Of a stretch of 64,000 nt of DNA, positions 59,280 through 64,000 are shown one piece after another. The notes under the pieces were generated by a model. The model did no database searches. It saw nothing but the letters and a program-made list of their open reading frames with translations, and was not told where the DNA came from. The stretch is from Colwellia sp. RSH04. GTDB lineage: Bacteria; Pseudomonadota; Gammaproteobacteria; Enterobacterales; Alteromonadaceae. Location: NCBI RefSeq assembly GCF_003545765.1, contig NZ_QXIO01000012.1:37362-101361 (forward strand), in the 5' to 3' direction. The translations under genes and the position numbers were made by a program. Each line of letters begins with the position of its first letter. Position 1 is the stretch's first letter.

Positions 59280-59445
59280 ATTGCCTGGTAGTTAGTTTTT
59301 ACATTGAGTTACTTCAACTGTGAACCCTTTTATTCATCAATAAATGTATACAATGCATAAATAGTCACTTTTAGAGGAAAAATTCAATTTCTACATGATA
59401 TACTCGCGTTAATGTCCTGTTAAAATTTTAAAAAAGCCCCTGATT

Positions 59446-62400
59446 ATGTTGCCCCATATTGATATAAGTGCTCACCTTTCTCCTGTTTATGAAGATTTTG
59501 TTCAAGCCATTAAATTAAGTCAGTTTACTGGTGATATAAATACCAGTTACAGTAGTCGGTTGGCGGTTGCTACTGACAACAGTATTTATCAACAGCTACC
59601 CCAGTTAGTACTTCACCCTCGAAGTCATCAAGATTTAGCGATTATTGCTAACGTAGCGAGTAAAGATAAGTTTATTGAAATAAAGTTTAGTGCGCGTGGT
59701 GGCGGTACGGGTACCAATGGACAAAGTTTAACCCCCGGTATTGTTGTTGATTTATCTAAATACATGAACCGTATTTTAGAGATAAATGTTGATGAAAACT
59801 GGGTCAAAGTTGAAGCGGGCGTAGTCAAAGATCAGCTTAATGATTATTTAAGACCTTATGGTTTTTTCTTCGCTCCAGATTTATCAACCAGTAACCGAGC
59901 TACTATTGGCGGTATGATAAACACTGATGCATCAGGTCAGGGGTCGTTAGTATATGGCAAAACGTCAGATCATGTTTTAGGGTTAAACTCAGTACTCGCA
60001 AATGGTGAAAGTTTAGCAACAAGCCCAATGACATTATCACAAGCTCAAGCGTTAGCTAAAGAGCCAACAAGTCTTGGTAAAATAATGTCACAAGTTTTAT
60101 CTTCATGTGTAGATAAACGAGAAAAAATATTAGCCAAATTTCCACGATTAAATAGGTTTTTAACAGGTTATGATCTTGAGAATGTTATTCAAACTGAAAA
60201 TGATGACATAGTAGGTGTCGACCTATCTCGCTTAATTACAGGCTCTGAAGGCTCACTTGCCTTCGTCAGTGAAGCAAAACTGAACATCACCCCTATTAGA
60301 GCCGCTAAAACGTTAATTAATATTAAATACTATAGCTTTGACTCTGCATTACGACACTCTCCCCATTTAGTTGAAGCTAAAGCAACCTCTGTTGAGACAA
60401 TAGATAGCAAAGTATTAAATCTTGCTAAGCAAGATATTGTTTGGCATTCAGTAAGTGACCTTATTAGTGATGTTGAAAATAAAGTCATGGACGGTATTAA
60501 TATTGTAGAATTTAATGGCGATAGCGTTGAAGGGTTAGCTGAGCAAGTTAGTGTTTTAACCTCTTCATTAGATAAGTTAGTCGCTAGTGAAAAAGATAAT
60601 TTAGGCGTTATTGGTTATCAAGTAACTTCTGATTTAACAAGCATTAATAAAATATACGCTATGCGCAAAAAAGCGGTTGGTTTACTAGGTAATACTCAGG
60701 GTAGAGAAAAGCCTTTAGCCTTTGCTGAAGATACTGCAGTGCCGCCAGAAAATTTAGCCGACTTTATTGCAGAGTTTAGAACATTACTTGATGGGCATAA
60801 TTTACATTATGGTATGTTTGGTCATGTTGATGCAGGTGTATTGCATGTAAGACCTGCGCTTGATATGTGTGATGAAAACCAAGAGAAATTACTGCGGACA
60901 CTATCAGATGAAGTTGTTAAATTAACAGCTAAATATGGTGGTTTAATGTGGGGTGAGCACGGTAAAGGTTATCGCAGCGAATACGGGCCTGAGTTCTTTG
61001 GCGAAGAATTGTTTTTAGAATTAAGAAACATTAAAACGGTTTTTGATCCATTCAATAAAATGAATCCCGGTAAAATTTGTACGCCGATTGAATCTGATGA
61101 ACAATTAGTGAGTGTGGATGACGTTAAACGAGGGTTTTATGATAGACAAATCCCAGTAACCGTCAAAGACAGTTTTAATGCTGCATTAGATTGTAACGGT
61201 AATGGCTTATGTTTTAATTATGACACTGATAGCCCAATGTGTCCTTCGAGTAAAATTACTAAAGATCGCCGACATTCGCCAAAAGGCAGGGCAGGCTTAA
61301 TGAGAGAATGGTTACGTTTGCTAGAAAAACAAGGTGTCGATGTACTAGCCCTTGAACAAGATATAAACCATTGGTCTGTAAAAAAATTACTAAACACTGC
61401 ATTAGAAAAGTTTAAAGTTAATCGTCTTGATAACAGTCAGGACTTTTCTCATGAAGTGATGGAAGCTATGCAAGGTTGTCTAGCTTGTAAAGCATGTGCT
61501 AGTCAATGTCCTATAAAAGTCGATGTACCAGACTTTAGAGCGCGTTTTATTAATTTATATCACTCTCGCTATCCAAGGCCAATTAAAGATCACCTAGTGG
61601 CGAATGTTGAATTATTAGCACCATTAATGGCTAAGTTACCTAAGGTTGTGAATGGCGTATTATCTTCTAAAGCTTATGAAAAAATATCAAGCAAAGTGAT
61701 TGGCTATGTCGATACGCCTTTATTATCAGTACCAACACTGGCCGAACAGGTTAAAGAAAAAGGCTATTGTGGCTTTGATTTAGACAAACTTCGACAGTTA
61801 ACAGCTAAGCAACGCCAACAGTATGTATTTATTGTTCAAGACCCATTCACTTCTTACTATGATGCAAAAACCGTAGAATCGATGATGGCTTTAATTAAAA
61901 AGTTATGTTTAGAGCCGATATTATTACCGTTTAAGCCAAATGGAAAAGCGCAACATGTTAAAGGGTTTTTAACTAAGTTTGCTAAAACAGCTAAATCAAG
62001 TAGTGATTTTTTGAATCAACTCGCTATGTTATCAATTCCTATGATTGGTATGGATGCTTCGATGGTACTTTGTTATCGAGATGAGTATAAAAAAATACTG
62101 TCTGATAAGCGCGGTGATTTTAATGTACAGCTCGCACACGAATGGTTACTTTCTTATATTAATGATAATCCACAGGTAACACAGTCGGTAACTCTTTCTT
62201 CTGAGCAACAAGAGTCATTTAAATTATTCTCTCATTGCACCGAAAAAACAGCATTAGTTAACAGTGAAAATGACTGGACCACAATATATAAACACTTTGG
62301 TTTATCATTAGATAAAGTGGCAGTCGGTTGTTGTGGTATGGCAGGTACTTATGGCCATGAAGGTTCAAATGTAGAAAACTCTAAGGGACTTTTTGAGTTA

Positions 62401-62538
62401 AGCTGGCAGAAAAAGCTGGAAGAACTTAATTCAAAACAGGTACTTGCTACAGGCTTTTCTTGTCGAAGCCAAGTAAAAAGATTCTCAGAGAAGAAAGCAC
62501 GACACCCTGTAGAAGCTTTAGTTGCAGCAATGTCTTAA
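59446..62538 (+). CDS. ydiJ: FAD/Fe-S dehydrogenase of the YdiJ type
   Basis: A 1030-residue fusion (E. coli YdiJ 1018, reported as a D-2-hydroxyglutarate dehydrogenase). The N-terminal PCMH FAD domain has ARGGGTGTNGQSLTPG (about 85-100) and the oxidase C-terminal domain has FGHVDAGVLHVRP and GEHGKGYRSEYGPEFFG. A ferredoxin-like insert contains CLACKACASQCPIKV (about 680), and the C-terminal CCG region has GCCGMAGTYGHE (about 965). Located downstream of ppsA behind a terminator, so separately transcribed. The substrate is inferred from the family. Confidence 0.92.
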   Translation: MLPHIDISAHLSPVYEDFVQAIKLSQFTGDINTSYSSRLAVATDNSIYQQLPQLVLHPRSHQDLAIIANVASKDKFIEIKFSARGGGTGTNGQSLTPGIVVDLSKYMNRILEINVDENWVKVEAGVVKDQLNDYLRPYGFFFAPDLSTSNRATIGGMINTDASGQGSLVYGKTSDHVLGLNSVLANGESLATSPMTLSQAQALAKEPTSLGKIMSQVLSSCVDKREKILAKFPRLNRFLTGYDLENVIQTENDDIVGVDLSRLITGSEGSLAFVSEAKLNITPIRAAKTLINIKYYSFDSALRHSPHLVEAKATSVETIDSKVLNLAKQDIVWHSVSDLISDVENKVMDGINIVEFNGDSVEGLAEQVSVLTSSLDKLVASEKDNLGVIGYQVTSDLTSINKIYAMRKKAVGLLGNTQGREKPLAFAEDTAVPPENLADFIAEFRTLLDGHNLHYGMFGHVDAGVLHVRPALDMCDENQEKLLRTLSDEVVKLTAKYGGLMWGEHGKGYRSEYGPEFFGEELFLELRNIKTVFDPFNKMNPGKICTPIESDEQLVSVDDVKRGFYDRQIPVTVKDSFNAALDCNGNGLCFNYDTDSPMCPSSKITKDRRHSPKGRAGLMREWLRLLEKQGVDVLALEQDINHWSVKKLLNTALEKFKVNRLDNSQDFSHEVMEAMQGCLACKACASQCPIKVDVPDFRARFINLYHSRYPRPIKDHLVANVELLAPLMAKLPKVVNGVLSSKAYEKISSKVIGYVDTPLLSVPTLAEQVKEKGYCGFDLDKLRQLTAKQRQQYVFIVQDPFTSYYDAKTVESMMALIKKLCLEPILLPFKPNGKAQHVKGFLTKFAKTAKSSSDFLNQLAMLSIPMIGMDASMVLCYRDEYKKILSDKRGDFNVQLAHEWLLSYINDNPQVTQSVTLSSEQQESFKLFSHCTEKTALVNSENDWTTIYKHFGLSLDKVAVGCCGMAGTYGHEGSNVENSKGLFELSWQKKLEELNSKQVLATGFSCRSQVKRFSEKKARHPVEALVAAMS

Positions 62539-62601
62539 TTTGCTACATTAACATGATGCTGTAATAGCACGTACTTATTAGACTCACTAAAAGGATTATT
62601 T

Positions 62602-63747
62602 ATGAATTTCAATCGGTTTTCATTTGTATTAAGTGCTATTTCAGTTTTTGCTTTACCAACTGCACAAGGATTAGAATTATATAATAATGGCAAAAGTACT
62701 TTTGATCTTGAAGGCAACTTGTCTATTTATTACCTAAGAAATAAAGATTTTGAAGAAGTTAATGATGGTTTTTCGCGTTTTTATTTTGATTTCTCACATA
62801 AAATGAAAGATGACTGGCAAGCTATAGCAAAAATCGAATGGGGTATTCAACTTTCAAACACCGATGACAAAATAATTGTAAACCACAATGGTTTAACAAG
62901 TACTGGGCCAGCAACTGATAACTTATGGTTAAGGCAAGGCTATGTCGGCTTTAATCATGACAATTATGGTCAGCTTACCTTAGGTAAACAGTGGGGGGTT
63001 TCATATGATGTTGGTGGTGTCACAGACTGGTTTGAAATCTTTGGTGCTGAAGCCTCTGGAACCTATAACTTTGGTACTGATGGCGGTTTTTCAGGTAGTG
63101 GTAGGGCAGAGCAGGCTTTACAATATAGGTATAACTTTCAAAATGTTAGTTTTGGTGCTCAGTATTTAGCTTCTGAAGATGAATTACATACAACTGGAGA
63201 AAATGGTGAAGAATTATCCGCAGTTTTGAATTTTAGTAACTCTTTTGGATTTTCAGTTATCTATCAAGCGCCTTATGATATCGGCTTAGGTCTTGCTTAT
63301 AACAAAGCAAAAATTAAATTAAGCGCTAATGGTCAAAGTACAAATGCTGTTGATGATGAATTAATTACCGTGCATGTTACATACAAAACTTTTGATAATA
63401 TAGGTTTACATATTGCAGCTGTTTATACAGATATGAAATATCATGATATCAATGATGTCGGTAAAATAATGAGCAAATCTTCAGGTATTGAGTTGCTGAC
63501 ATCATATCGTTTTGAAAATGATATATCTGTAATTCTTGGATATAACTCTTTAAAAGATAATTCTACAGGAGCAATTGGTTCTGATGGTACGTTTCATAAG
63601 CAGTATTACATTGTTAGTGCGAAATATCATTGGGATGAGAACTTTTATCTTTATGTAGAAAGCAAAATTGATGATTCAACCCTTTCTGAAAACACCACTA
63701 GCTTAGCTGAAGATGCTACAGGTATTGGTATGATGTTTGTTTTTTAA
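62602..63747 (+). CDS. outer-membrane porin, OmpC/OmpF-like
   Basis: A 381-residue beta-barrel protein. The signal peptide (1-23) ends TAQG before LELYNNGKSTFDLEG, a typical porin start. Alternating hydrophobic strands follow, with RQGYVGFNHDNYGQLTLGKQWG characteristic of trimeric Gram-negative porins (read in parts). The C-terminal residue is Phe (GMMFVF), the BAM-complex signal. AAGGA 62590 precedes ATG 62602. No regulator lies beside it. Confidence 0.9.
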   Translation: MNFNRFSFVLSAISVFALPTAQGLELYNNGKSTFDLEGNLSIYYLRNKDFEEVNDGFSRFYFDFSHKMKDDWQAIAKIEWGIQLSNTDDKIIVNHNGLTSTGPATDNLWLRQGYVGFNHDNYGQLTLGKQWGVSYDVGGVTDWFEIFGAEASGTYNFGTDGGFSGSGRAEQALQYRYNFQNVSFGAQYLASEDELHTTGENGEELSAVLNFSNSFGFSVIYQAPYDIGLGLAYNKAKIKLSANGQSTNAVDDELITVHVTYKTFDNIGLHIAAVYTDMKYHDINDVGKIMSKSSGIELLTSYRFENDISVILGYNSLKDNSTGAIGSDGTFHKQYYIVSAKYHWDENFYLYVESKIDDSTLSENTTSLAEDATGIGMMFVF

Positions 63748-63845
63748 ATTCAGGCTTATTAAAGTATAAAGGTATTTAGGTTTTGATAAGTACTTATTGC
63801 ACAACACTCTAAGTATTATGAATATGTTAATTGTAAAAGAATGGT

Positions 63846-64000
63846 ATGTCAGAAAATAAGATAATATTGCTATTAAAAACATCAATTGCTATTGGCTTAT
63901 GCTTGTTGCTATTAGGAATTTATTTGCACAACTTTAGTGAATATATGGAATCTTTAGGTGTGACAGGAATTATAATCAGTGCATTGTGTATTGCACTTGG
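63846..64000 (+). CDS. small membrane protein, 5' part only
   Basis: ATG 63846 opens a frame that continues past the window edge (51 codons visible). Two hydrophobic segments are seen, LLLKTSIAIGLCLLLLGIYL and VTGIIISALCIAL. Similar short hydrophobic proteins occur widely in marine gammaproteobacteria without known function. The end is not visible. Confidence 0.6.
   Translation, partial: MSENKIILLLKTSIAIGLCLLLLGIYLHNFSEYMESLGVTGIIISALCIAL

Overview
The window is a stretch of an AT-rich gammaproteobacterial chromosome. Gene order and protein similarity point to a marine Alteromonadales of the Colwellia/Thalassotalea kind. The clues are the rnfABCDGE-nth, rimP-nusA-infB-rbfA-truB-rpsO-pnp-nlpI and sdhCDAB-sucABCD blocks, AT-rich codon use, TTG/GTG starts, and an outer-membrane porin. 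The species is an inference. No rRNA, tRNA, CRISPR array, prophage or complete insertion sequence was seen.

Layout. 1-372: tail of an S41-type protease. 592-7274 (minus): the Rnf/Rsx electron-transport complex followed by endonuclease III, with an unusually long repeat-bearing RnfC. 7459-9378 (minus): a CsrD-like protein with degenerate GGDEF and EAL domains. 9785-20152 (plus): the translation and RNA-decay superoperon, led by a rimP-type attenuator and ending with polynucleotide phosphorylase and an NlpI-like lipoprotein. 20170-24754: a putative secreted metalloprotease, a cysteine desulfurase fused to its SufE-type sulfur acceptor, and the convergent TcdA. 25001-36777: TCA-cycle genes, with gltA (minus) divergent from sdhCDAB-sucABCD; SucB carries two lipoyl domains.

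36860-54501 is a patchwork of accessory genes. It contains a two-TM protein; two copies of a structured repeat whose internal hairpins differ by compensatory changes; a GbsR-type regulator and a membrane cytochrome sharing an operator-like palindrome, the first also preceded by an exact FNR box; several small secreted or hypothetical proteins, one with a von Hippel-Lindau-like beta domain; a zinc-ribbon protein; a CBS protein; the helicase HrpA; a PilZ protein; an AT-rich Eco47II-type restriction-modification pair; and a low-molecular-weight tyrosine phosphatase.

54614-64000 returns to housekeeping: an AroH-type DAHP synthase, PEP synthase and its regulatory kinase, a YdiJ-type FAD/Fe-S dehydrogenase, a porin, and the start of a membrane protein. 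DAHP synthase, PpsR and PpsA form a unit around phosphoenolpyruvate.

The observations most worth following are the covarying structured repeat (37894-38486), the FNR/GbsR/cytochrome circuit (38952-40470), the desulfurase-SufE fusion (22233-23912) and the VHL-like secreted protein (43240-43884).
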